The position numbers and the translations under genes are program-made. From Draconibacterium sp. (GTDB lineage: Bacteria; Bacteroidota; Bacteroidia; Bacteroidales; Prolixibacteraceae), in assembly GCA_011620585.1 (NCBI GenBank), contig WOYV01000106.1, forward strand, positions 1 through 62,733: a DNA stretch of 62,733 bases. Direction: 5' to 3'. The notes under the pieces were generated by a model that made no database searches, had not been told where the DNA came from, and saw only the letters and a list, made by a program, of their open reading frames with translations. Below are positions 53,494 through 61,780 of the stretch, one piece after another. Position 1 is the first letter of the stretch. Every line of letters starts with the position of its first letter.

Positions 53494-54186
53494 TCATAGT
53501 TCAAAGTTGAATCCTCCCTGGAGGAGTTCTTCGTATTTGGTTGCGTTGAATTTGTAATAGTAAGCGCCTTTTTTAGAAGTTTCCTTTTCTTTCTCATCCA
53601 GTTTGTCGAGTAACCCCATAGTCAACACTTTTCGGCGGAAATTACGTTTGTCGAAAGGAGCCTGATAAATGGCTTCGTACAACCTTTGCAACTGTGGGAT
53701 GGTAAATTTTTCGGGTAAGAGTTCAAATCCAATCGGTTGTGTGCGGGCTCTTATCCTGAGTTTCCGCAATGCTTTGGATACCATGTCGTTGTGGTCGAAA
53801 ATTAATTTGGGTAATTCTGAAAGCGGAATCCAAAAAGCTCCGTGGTGTTTTGCCAACTCGCGATCGTATTCGTTAATCTTAATCAGCGATACATAGGATA
53901 CCGAAATAATACGTCCTCCGGGGTCACGATCGGGATCACCAAATGAGTAAAGTTGTTCCATGTAAACATTATCGAGGCCGGTCAGTTGCAAAACAATACG
54001 TTGGGCTGCTTCATCGAGACTTTCCTCAGGTCTTACAAATCCTCCCATCAGCGACCATTCTCCTTTTGCAGGTTCAAACTTTCTTTTCAATAACAGTACT
54101 TTCAGTTCCGTATCATTTTCGTTAAACCCAAAAATGATGGAATCGACAGCAACAAGAATTCGGGTATGGTTTGCGTAAAAGTCCAT
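53494..54186 (-). CDS. Nudix-derived winged-helix transcription regulator (NrtR/AraR-like)
   Basis: A 230-residue protein. The N-terminal Nudix fold (about 10-140) has a broken Nudix box: GFVRPEESLDEAAQRIVLQL keeps the first glutamate but has RI for RE and QL for EE, so pyrophosphohydrolase activity is unlikely. The C-terminal ~85 residues form a winged helix with a conserved FDKRNFRRKVL. This is the layout of NrtR and of the Bacteroides AraR regulator. ATG at 54186 gives a start 4 bp after the glsB-like stop; the longer frame overlaps that gene. Confidence 0.85.
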   Translation of the reverse strand: MDFYANHTRILVAVDSIIFGFNENDTELKVLLLKRKFEPAKGEWSLMGGFVRPEESLDEAAQRIVLQLTGLDNVYMEQLYSFGDPDRDPGGRIISVSYVSLIKINEYDRELAKHHGAFWIPLSELPKLIFDHNDMVSKALRKLRIRARTQPIGFELLPEKFTIPQLQRLYEAIYQAPFDKRNFRRKVLTMGLLDKLDEKEKETSKKGAYYYKFNATKYEELLQGGFNFEL

Positions 54187-54190
54187 TTTT

Positions 54191-55153
54191 TTATTCAGGA
54201 TCCGGCCATTCACTATCTTCCTTGCCTCTGATGTAGGTTTCGATATGACGATCCACTTTCACGTTGTAAATGTCCTTTATGGTAACAATAATACCGGTTT
54301 CCAGAACATTTCCGAATTTTTCGTTTCGTATAGTACCAAACGTTTTCATCGAAGGAGACAAATTCATATATGCATTCACCAGCGGTGGAATGTTTTCGCC
54401 AAACTGGCGTACAGACTGAACGAGTATTTTATAGTCCTCGTTGTAATTTTCTCCGTTAAACAGTTCTTTCATTGCATTAATATCGATATCGAACTCAACA
54501 GGCTCTTTCGGATATACCAGGTTTTCCTTATCGCGGAAATATTTTTTAAAAAAATACTGGATCAGGTTTCGGGCTTCGTTATGAAAATGCTCGTACATCG
54601 TGATTTTGCCAAAAAAGTACTTGATCTCGGGATGGTCGACAGTAAGGGCACCCAGTCCGTCCCAAAGATTATCGAGCGCAAAAAGCGCCTTGGCACCTGC
54701 CTTGCTCGACTGGTAAGCTGGCTGAACAAACGACCGGCCTAATTCCAGAGTGTATGGAAGATAATTGTCAACAAAATCTTTTGAGAAATGAAAAACCCGC
54801 GAGGTGGCCATAAAAATATTTCCGTCTTCATCACGTGGAGCTTCTTCGCATAGCATATAGCGGTAGCCTCCAAGAATTTCTTTGGCATCCGGATCCCAGA
54901 CAATAAGCTGTTTGTATGGATTTTGCTGCGTATCGTAGGCATCAATGTCGGTTTCCTTTCCGGTTCCGCCACCGGCATCACGAAATGTTATTTCGCGTAA
55001 GCGACCTAGTTCGTGCATAATGGATGGTGAATCATGGGCAGTTACCACATAAATTTCATTTCCCCCCTTGTTGGTTTTCCTGAGAAGTTTCTCCGGCGTT
55101 AACTCTGCAATAATCTCCTCTCTCGGTAGAGATGATACAATCTCTTTCATCAT
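54191..55153 (-). CDS. glsB: GNAT N-acyltransferase, GlsB-like (glycine lipid synthesis)
   Basis: A 320-residue acyltransferase of the OlsB/hemolysin-like GNAT group. It starts with an N-terminal linker and then VVTAHDSPSIMHELGRLREITFR, the family's typical start, with LGGYRYMLCEEA and FGKITMYEHFHNEARNLIQYF further on. In Bacteroides thetaiotaomicron, GlsB N-acylates glycine with a 3-hydroxy fatty acid and is encoded beside GlsA, which adds the second acyl chain; the same pair is found here in the same relation. The product would be a glycine or serine-glycine lipid of the membrane. Confidence 0.75.
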   Translation of the reverse strand: MMKEIVSSLPREEIIAELTPEKLLRKTNKGGNEIYVVTAHDSPSIMHELGRLREITFRDAGGGTGKETDIDAYDTQQNPYKQLIVWDPDAKEILGGYRYMLCEEAPRDEDGNIFMATSRVFHFSKDFVDNYLPYTLELGRSFVQPAYQSSKAGAKALFALDNLWDGLGALTVDHPEIKYFFGKITMYEHFHNEARNLIQYFFKKYFRDKENLVYPKEPVEFDIDINAMKELFNGENYNEDYKILVQSVRQFGENIPPLVNAYMNLSPSMKTFGTIRNEKFGNVLETGIIVTIKDIYNVKVDRHIETYIRGKEDSEWPDPE

Positions 55154-55284
55154 TTCCTTTGTTTGTTACGACACACTAAACTTTAACTGATTGTCCAGAG
55201 TGCTTTATTTTAATCTCCTCGAAAAATGGATTACAAAATTAAAAAAAATCATCCTATGCATGACATTTAACAGACCTAATTTCT

Positions 55285-56124
55285 TTATTTCATGCCAGCA
55301 GGAAGCAAATAAACTTGTTGTTTTACCCATTCTGCCCATTCCTGGTGCGTTTTGCTGTTGTCGAAAGTAATATACGGAATGGGTTTGCCAAAGTACAAAT
55401 GTACATTGGCATTTCGGTGTCGGTAGGTTTCATCGGGCAGGAAAAACATTTCAAGGTTCCACTTTATCCGAAGAAACTTACGAAGCTTTGCCAGCCGGTA
55501 AAAACGGTTGGTATTCCTTCCGCTGATAAATACCGGTATCACATCGCGTTGATGCTGAATGGCTTTGGAGATGAAATGTTTCTTCCATTCGAGGTCCATT
55601 ATTTTACCGTTAATTTTACGGGATGCGAGTCCTGAAGGAAAAATCAATACCTGGTTTTTTGATTCGTATACCCCGGTAAGTGCACGGGCAGCTTCACGGG
55701 CATGCCCTCCGTGTTTGTTTACAGGTACAAAAACCGGGCTCAGTTGCGGAATATTCATCAAAATATCGTTCGACAGGAATTTAAAAGCTCCGAGTTTTTT
55801 GTCTACATTTTTCATCAGAAGCATCCCGTCGAATCCCCCCAGGGGATGGTTGCTGGCAAAAATATATTTACCGTCAGTAGGTATATTTTCCTCACCATGC
55901 AAATGCTCCGTTACATTGAACATTTTTACCACACGGTCCACAAATTCGATCCCCTCAAAATCTCCGTATTTTACCAATATTTGGTTGATGAAATCGATAT
56001 GAAGGATGTGATGCAGGTAACGATAAACGAAACCCGGAATGAGCTTAGCCAATCCGGGACTTTTGCTGGCGAAAACTTCCCGAATATCAATGGTTTTGAT
56101 CTTGTTTCCCGTTTCAATGGCCAT
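55285..56124 (-). CDS. glsA: PlsC-like O-acyltransferase, GlsA-like (glycine lipid synthesis)
   Basis: A 279-residue lysophospholipid acyltransferase-family protein. Motif I is NHPLGGFDGM, with five residues between His and Asp; motif III is VLIFPSGLASRK. It lies 131 bp upstream of the GlsB-like gene, in the same direction. In B. thetaiotaomicron GlsA is the O-acyltransferase that completes glycine lipids. The alternative is a generic 1-acylglycerol-phosphate acyltransferase; the neighbour decides in favour of GlsA. Confidence 0.7.
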   Translation of the reverse strand: MAIETGNKIKTIDIREVFASKSPGLAKLIPGFVYRYLHHILHIDFINQILVKYGDFEGIEFVDRVVKMFNVTEHLHGEENIPTDGKYIFASNHPLGGFDGMLLMKNVDKKLGAFKFLSNDILMNIPQLSPVFVPVNKHGGHAREAARALTGVYESKNQVLIFPSGLASRKINGKIMDLEWKKHFISKAIQHQRDVIPVFISGRNTNRFYRLAKLRKFLRIKWNLEMFFLPDETYRHRNANVHLYFGKPIPYITFDNSKTHQEWAEWVKQQVYLLPAGMK

Positions 56125-56415
56125 GCAACGTATTTTACAGCAATTAACTAAAATTTGGTCAATTCAAAAAATATTAGCTGTACGAAAAGTATTTCAAATG
56201 TAAAATCAATTCATCGCGATAAACCAGTTGGGTGGTAATTAATGCAAATAGGTAATGGATATCAGTGTTTTTTGAGTTATCAACGACTGTTAATACTATT
56301 ATTAAATTTTCATTTATACCAGATAATCAATGCATTAGGCATGGGGTCGAGCTTATAGGCTATGTTTATCAACAAGTTAGGCACAGGATATTAACAAAGA
56401 TTTCAAAAATCATAG
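56125..56415. other. AT-rich gene-free stretch upstream of mraZ
   Basis: About 290 bp between the divergent glsA-like gene and the mraZ operator contain no plausible gene. Two 9-mers close to the DnaA box, TTATCAACG (56276-56284) and TTATCAACA (about 56367-56375), are present but unconvincing. Confidence 0.5.
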
Positions 56416-56484
56416 TGGAACGTTTTGGAATAATATGGAATAATATGGAATAAAATTGTATTTTTACAATTCATAAAAGTGGAA
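56416..56484 (+). promoter_or_regulatory. Probable MraZ operator: TGGAA repeats
   Basis: TGGAA occurs four times at exactly 10-bp spacing (56416, 56426, 56436, 56446) and once more at 56480, 9 bp before the mraZ ATG. MraZ is known to bind arrays of short TGGG/GTGG-type direct repeats with 10-bp period upstream of its own gene in E. coli, Mycoplasma and others. The array lies directly in front of mraZ, so autoregulation of the dcw cluster is expected. Confidence 0.7.
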
Positions 56485-56492
56485 TCTCATTT

Positions 56493-56954
56493 ATGGCAAC
56501 TTTTGCTGGACAATACAATGCAACCATCGACGACAAGGGAAGAGTCGTACTCCCTGCTTCGTTTAAAAAAGCGATGGGCGAGATGCAGCTCGATTTTGTC
56601 GTGGTGGAAAGAAACCGTCGAAGCAAATGTTTGGATATCCACACCGTAGATTCCTGGAAAAAGGGTGTGGCAAAATTCACGGAAAAACTTAACCCTGAAA
56701 CCAACCCAATGCACGACAAATTGCTTCAACTCTATTTCCAGAATTTTGTGCACGTAGCTGTGGCTGCAAACGGAAGGATAAATATTCCAAACGATTTTCT
56801 GGAATATGCCAATCTGAAAGACAAGGTAACTTTCCTTGGTATGCAGACTTCAATTCGTTTAAGTGCAGCCAGCAGTGTTGTTGAGGCAGAGGTAAGCGAT
56901 ACCGATTACCTGGAATTATTAAAAATGATTGATGGGCAAAGCGGGAAGGAATAA
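56493..56954 (+). CDS. mraZ: Transcriptional regulator MraZ
   Basis: A 153-residue DNA-binding regulator, first gene of the dcw cluster. Two AbrB-like MraZ repeats, each with a D-x-x-x-R element: DDKGRVVLPASFKKA near the N-terminus and NGRINIPNDFLEYA in the second half. The direct-repeat array upstream is its probable operator. It ends 1 bp into the rsmH start. Confidence 0.96.
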   Translation: MATFAGQYNATIDDKGRVVLPASFKKAMGEMQLDFVVVERNRRSKCLDIHTVDSWKKGVAKFTEKLNPETNPMHDKLLQLYFQNFVHVAVAANGRINIPNDFLEYANLKDKVTFLGMQTSIRLSAASSVVEAEVSDTDYLELLKMIDGQSGKE

Positions 56955-57859
56955 TGATGACAGGAGTCTACCACATACCGGTTTTGGCTGAAGAGAGTAT
57001 CGATGCTCTCCAAATTCAGTCGGGCTACGAAGTAATGGATGCTACTTTTGGCGGTGGCGGACATTCGCGGCTCATTCTCGACCAACTTGGGAACGGCAGG
57101 TTATTTGCCTTCGATCAGGATGAAGATGCTGCCGGGAATGCCCTTGAGGATGACCGGCTTTTTTTTATCAGGCATAATTTCCGTTACGCAAAGAATTTTC
57201 TTCGTCATTTTGGGGTCGAACAACTCGATGCCATTTTTGCCGACCTCGGCGTCTCTTCTCACGATTTTGATGTGGCCGAACGCGGATTTTCATTCCGCTT
57301 CGAAGGTACCCTCGATATGCGCATGAACAGAAATGCAAAAGTGGATGCCACTGCTGTGGTGAATGAATACGCGGAAGAAAAGTTACAGGAGATTTTTCGT
57401 TTATATGGCGAAATCAAAAATGCAAGACGGCTTGCTAACGAAATCGTAAAAGCACGGAATGCACAACGAATTGCTACCACAACCCAACTTAAAGAAATAG
57501 TTGCCCTTTGTGCCCCGCGAGCTACCGAGAACAAGTACCTGGCCCAGGTTTTTCAGGCTTTACGAATTGAAGTGAACGAAGAAATGGAAGCGTTGAAAGA
57601 GTTTCTGGAAGCTTCGCTCGGCTTATTGCGTCCCGGTGGCCGGCTGGCCATTATAACCTACCACAGTTTGGAAGACCGGCTGTGCAAAAATTTTATGAAA
57701 ACCGGGAATTTCAAAGGAGAAGTGATCAAGGACTTTTACGGAAATATACAGACGCCTTTCGAGGTGATTACCCGGAAAGTAATTACACCCTCGGAAACCG
57801 AACTGGCGGAAAATCCCCGTTCGCGGAGTGCCAAACTTCGAGTGGCAGAAAAAATTTAG
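56954..57859 (+). CDS. rsmH: 16S rRNA (cytosine(1402)-N4)-methyltransferase
   Basis: A 301-residue SAM-dependent methyltransferase modifying C1402 of 16S rRNA. The SAM motif is DATFGGGGHSRLIL; LGVSSHDFD and GGRLAIITYHSLEDR complete the pattern. Its ATG overlaps the mraZ stop, showing translational coupling; a second ATG follows directly. Confidence 0.97.
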   Translation: MMTGVYHIPVLAEESIDALQIQSGYEVMDATFGGGGHSRLILDQLGNGRLFAFDQDEDAAGNALEDDRLFFIRHNFRYAKNFLRHFGVEQLDAIFADLGVSSHDFDVAERGFSFRFEGTLDMRMNRNAKVDATAVVNEYAEEKLQEIFRLYGEIKNARRLANEIVKARNAQRIATTTQLKEIVALCAPRATENKYLAQVFQALRIEVNEEMEALKEFLEASLGLLRPGGRLAIITYHSLEDRLCKNFMKTGNFKGEVIKDFYGNIQTPFEVITRKVITPSETELAENPRSRSAKLRVAEKI

Positions 57860-57861
57860 AA

Positions 57862-58212
57862 ATGGCAGGTTCAATAAAAAATACAAAAAAGAGGCCTGGG
57901 ATGAAATCGTTCATCGGGGGAACCATCCTCACCGACGAGCGCATCTCGCGTCAATTCCCTTTTGTGGTTTTGCTTGCCTTTTTTGCCCTGGTGTTGATTA
58001 TGAACCGAAACTGGTCGGAAAAAACGATCCGACAGATTGGCGATATGCAAAGCGAAGTGGAAGCTTTACGTGCCGAACAGGCCACTATTTCAGCGAAACT
58101 AATGGACGCCAGCCGACCGTCGGAAGTGGCCAAAAAAGTGAAAGAAGCCGGAATTGATTTGCAGGAGCCTTTAAAGCCACCAAAAAAGTTGAACGTTAAA
58201 ACCGACGATTAA
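57862..58212 (+). CDS. ftsL: FtsL-like cell-division protein
   Basis: A 116-residue bitopic protein: a short basic cytoplasmic part, one membrane helix (about 31-48), and a periplasmic coiled coil with heptad-like leucines (QIGDMQSEVEALRAEQATIS). This is the usual FtsL layout and position, between rsmH and ftsI. Sequence conservation is low in this family, so the call depends on position and topology. ATG at 57862 comes 2 bp after the rsmH stop. Confidence 0.85.
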   Translation: MAGSIKNTKKRPGMKSFIGGTILTDERISRQFPFVVLLAFFALVLIMNRNWSEKTIRQIGDMQSEVEALRAEQATISAKLMDASRPSEVAKKVKEAGIDLQEPLKPPKKLNVKTDD

Positions 58213-58215
58213 GCT

Positions 58216-60312
58216 GTGGGAATAAGGAAAACCATATTGACCCGTTTTGCCCTGGTATATTTTTTACTCTTGGTTTTTGTATTGGTAGTTATCGCCAAAC
58301 TGGTATCGGTGCAGCAAATTAAAAACGACCGCTGGCAGCAGATCGAGGAAAACCTGAATAAAAACACCGTGGTGATTGCACCAACCCGTGGCAATATTTG
58401 TGCCGACGACGGGAGTGTTCTTGCCACATCGGTTCCTGGTTATTTTGTTCGGATGGACCTGGCAGCCGAAGGTGTAAAGAAGGTGTTTAAAAACCAAAGC
58501 GATTCGCTGGCCTGGTATCTGTCGAACTTTTTTAAAGATGCCTCGAAAAATGTATACCGTTCGCGACTGAATGCCGCCTACAACGCGGGCAATCGCGGAT
58601 TCCTGATCACGCCACGTAAAATCGATTACATGGAACTTCAACAAATGAAGAAGTTCCCAATTTTAAGAAAAGGACGTTTTGGCGGCGGAATGATCGTAGA
58701 GCAGGAAAACAAACGCGTGAATCCGCTGGGTTCGCTTGCTTTGCGTACCATCGGCAGTTTAAATAAAGGCGAATACGAAGAAATTGTTGGTCCGATTGGC
58801 TACACCGGATTAGAGCGTGCTTACGAATCGTATCTGAAAGGTCAGGACGGGATTAGCTATAAGCAGAACTTGTCTGGTCGCTGGGTCATTCGGACCGAAA
58901 TCGAACCCAAGGCCGGAATGGACGTGGTTACCACCATCAGCGCCAAACTCCAGGATATTGTGGAAAGTTCGTTGTACGGACAATTGATGTTGGAACAGGC
59001 GGATTGGGGAACAGCCATTTTAATGGAGGTGAAAACCGGGCAGATAAAGGCAATTGCCAACCTCGGGAAAGCCGAAGGTGGTTATTACGAAAAGGACAAT
59101 TATGCACTTGGACACCGCGGTTGTTTCGAACCCGGATCTTCGTTCAAGTTGGTTTCATTGATGGCAGCTCTCGAAGATGGTGTGGTAGATACCAGCGATG
59201 TGGTAGATACCGGAAATGGTACATGGGCCACTAACGGACGAATTATTAGAGACACCCATGGCCATGGAAAGATCACTGTAAAGGAAGTTTTTGAGTTGTC
59301 GTCGAACATCGGGACCGCCAAGATCATTACCGAACACTACGCCAAAAATCCAAAGAAATATGTCGACAGGGTGTACAGCTTTGGGATACAAAAGCCGCTC
59401 GGAATAGAAATCGAAGGAGAAGGTCAGCCATATTTCAAATACCCGGGAGACGCCGATTGGTGGGGAACTACGCTGGCCAGCATGGCTTATGGGTACGACA
59501 GTAAAATGACCCCGCTTCAGATCCTCACTTTTTACAACGCGGTTGCCAACAATGGCCGTATGGTAAAACCTCATTTAGTAAAAGAAATTCGCGATAATGG
59601 CTTATTGGTAAAACGTTTCGAACCCGAAGTCCTGAATCCGATGATCGTATCGAAAGAGACGATTGGAAAGGCACAGGCCATGCTTCAGGGGGTTTGCGAA
59701 GAAGGTACCGGTAAAGACATTCAGGGAAAATATTTTAAGGTGGCAGGTAAAACCGGAACCGCCCGTATTGCAACAAGCAGTGCAGGATACACCCAGGGAA
59801 TGTACCTCGCATCGTTTACCGGATATTTCCCGGCGGAAGATCCAAAGTACTCACTGATTGTAACCATGAACAATCCGCGAAGGACCATTTACGGTGCTTC
59901 TGCAGCGGGTCCTGCATTTAAGGAAATTTCGGAAAAAGTATTTGCCAGTCAAATTCTTTCAGGTTTGGATGAAGAGACAGAGGCCGGTAAAAAACTTCCT
60001 GTTACAATTGGCCCGACTGAACACATTTTGGAAGTAGCCGACGAACTGGGGCTCAAAAACGTCGAAGGAGAACCCAGGACAAAGCTCGCCCAGGTAGAAA
60101 ACGTAGATGAAAGAATGGTACTCACAGCCGAAGAGATTCAAATGGGCCAGGTTCCGGATGTTACCGGAATGGGTGCCAGCGACGCGGTTTTCTTTCTCGA
60201 GAATGCAGGCTTAAAAGTGATAATGAACGGAGTAGGAAAAGTACAAAAACAGTCGTTGAAAGCGGGAACAAGTTGCAAGCCCGGACAAACGATTTACATA
60301 GCGTTAGGATGA
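58216..60312 (+). CDS. ftsI: Penicillin-binding protein FtsI (PBP3-type) with PASTA domain
   Basis: A 698-residue septal transpeptidase starting at GTG (58216). One N-terminal membrane helix (about 10-30), a dimerisation/pedestal domain, then the transpeptidase domain with S308-S-F-K311 (PGSSFK), S362-S-N364 and K512-T-G514. A single PASTA domain closes the protein (about 635-698: GQVPDVTGMGASDAV), typical of Bacteroidota and Firmicutes forms. Acts with FtsW at the divisome, cross-linking septal peptidoglycan. Confidence 0.96.
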   Translation: MGIRKTILTRFALVYFLLLVFVLVVIAKLVSVQQIKNDRWQQIEENLNKNTVVIAPTRGNICADDGSVLATSVPGYFVRMDLAAEGVKKVFKNQSDSLAWYLSNFFKDASKNVYRSRLNAAYNAGNRGFLITPRKIDYMELQQMKKFPILRKGRFGGGMIVEQENKRVNPLGSLALRTIGSLNKGEYEEIVGPIGYTGLERAYESYLKGQDGISYKQNLSGRWVIRTEIEPKAGMDVVTTISAKLQDIVESSLYGQLMLEQADWGTAILMEVKTGQIKAIANLGKAEGGYYEKDNYALGHRGCFEPGSSFKLVSLMAALEDGVVDTSDVVDTGNGTWATNGRIIRDTHGHGKITVKEVFELSSNIGTAKIITEHYAKNPKKYVDRVYSFGIQKPLGIEIEGEGQPYFKYPGDADWWGTTLASMAYGYDSKMTPLQILTFYNAVANNGRMVKPHLVKEIRDNGLLVKRFEPEVLNPMIVSKETIGKAQAMLQGVCEEGTGKDIQGKYFKVAGKTGTARIATSSAGYTQGMYLASFTGYFPAEDPKYSLIVTMNNPRRTIYGASAAGPAFKEISEKVFASQILSGLDEETEAGKKLPVTIGPTEHILEVADELGLKNVEGEPRTKLAQVENVDERMVLTAEEIQMGQVPDVTGMGASDAVFFLENAGLKVIMNGVGKVQKQSLKAGTSCKPGQTIYIALG

Positions 60313-60313
60313 T

Positions 60314-61771
60314 ATGATACTGAACCGGCTTATTGAAAATATAAACGCATTGCAGGTTGTGGGGGACTTGTACAACGAAGTCAGCTCGCTTGAATTTGAT
60401 TCCAGAAAAGTAGTTCAGGGCTCGGCTTTTGTTGCACAGCGCGGCGTGCACGTCGACGGGCATAAATTCATTGGCGCCGCACTCGAAAACGGGGCCTCGG
60501 TTATATTTTGCGAGGAGTTACCAACAGGGCTTTCAGAAAAAGTGACCTATGTGAAGATCGCTGATTCGAACCAGGTTTTGGGAGAGCTGGCAGCCGCTTT
60601 TTACGATTATCCTTCCGGGAAAATAAAAGTAGTGGGTGTAACCGGCACCAACGGAAAAACCAGCATTGCAACACTTTTGCATCGTTTGTTTCGCTGGCAG
60701 GGTTATAATGTGGGGCTGATTTCAACCATTTCTTACAAAATAAATGAAAGAGAAGAAACCGCATCGCATACCACACCCGATGCTTTAAAAATTCAAAAGC
60801 TCCTGGCTGAAATGGCAGATGCAGGTTGCGAATATTGTTTTATGGAAGTGAGTTCTCATGCAGCGCATCAAAAACGGATTGCCGGGATTGATTATGCAGG
60901 TGCCATTTTTACAAATATCACACACGACCACCTCGATTATCACCATACGTTTGCCGAATATATCAAAGCGAAAAAGCTGTTTTTCGATGGATTGAAATCG
61001 GATGCTTTTGCGATAACCAACCTCGATGATAAAAACGGGCTGGTAATGATTCAGAATACCAAAGCTCAAAAATATACATACTCAAACCGCTCGATGGCCG
61101 ATTTCCGTTGCAAGGTGCTTGAAAGTCATTTCGACGGCATGTTGCTGAACCTTGACGGACAGGAAATCTGGACACGTTTTGTTGGTCTATTCAATGCATC
61201 CAATCTGCTTGCTGTTTACGCTACGGCGGTTTTGTTGGGACAGAATAAAGAAGAAGTGCTGGCACACATGAGCAAATTACAGCCGGTTCAGGGAAGGTTT
61301 GAAACCATACGCAGCCTCGACGGGAAATATGCAATTGTAGATTATGCGCACACACCCGACGCGCTCAAAAATGTATTGGGAGCCATTGCCGAAATCCGCA
61401 CCCGAAACGAACAGGTAATTACAGTGGTAGGCGCCGGTGGCGACCGCGATAAAACAAAGCGTCCCGAAATGGCGCGCGAAGCGCTGTTGGCCAGCGATAA
61501 AGTTATTCTCACCTCTGATAATCCGAGAACAGAAAACCCTGAACAGATTATCCGCGACATGGAAGCCGGAGTAGAACCTCAGTATAAGAACAAAGTGGTA
61601 TCGATTGAAAATCGGCGAGAGGCGATAAAAACCGCCGCTTTACTTGCACAACCGGGCGATATCATTCTGATTGCCGGGAAAGGACACGAGAATTACCAGG
61701 AAGTTAACGGGGTGAAACATCACTTCGACGACAGGGAAGAGATAAAAAAATGTTTTGGACTTGACGATTAA
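60314..61771 (+). CDS. murE: UDP-MurNAc-L-Ala-D-Glu:meso-DAP ligase
   Basis: A 485-residue Mur ligase adding the third stem residue. The ATP loop is GTNGKTS (111-117). The substrate-specifying motif is D402-N-P-R405, which selects meso-diaminopimelate over lysine. The lysine for carbamoylation lies in the middle domain. It begins 1 bp after the ftsI stop. Confidence 0.97.
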   Translation: MILNRLIENINALQVVGDLYNEVSSLEFDSRKVVQGSAFVAQRGVHVDGHKFIGAALENGASVIFCEELPTGLSEKVTYVKIADSNQVLGELAAAFYDYPSGKIKVVGVTGTNGKTSIATLLHRLFRWQGYNVGLISTISYKINEREETASHTTPDALKIQKLLAEMADAGCEYCFMEVSSHAAHQKRIAGIDYAGAIFTNITHDHLDYHHTFAEYIKAKKLFFDGLKSDAFAITNLDDKNGLVMIQNTKAQKYTYSNRSMADFRCKVLESHFDGMLLNLDGQEIWTRFVGLFNASNLLAVYATAVLLGQNKEEVLAHMSKLQPVQGRFETIRSLDGKYAIVDYAHTPDALKNVLGAIAEIRTRNEQVITVVGAGGDRDKTKRPEMAREALLASDKVILTSDNPRTENPEQIIRDMEAGVEPQYKNKVVSIENRREAIKTAALLAQPGDIILIAGKGHENYQEVNGVKHHFDDREEIKKCFGLDD

Positions 61772-61780
61772 AATTTGGAT

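Noticed and set aside
56276-56375. Two DnaA-box-like 9-mers before mraZ
   Set aside because: Both deviate from the consensus and there is no replication gene or AT-rich unwinding element pattern.
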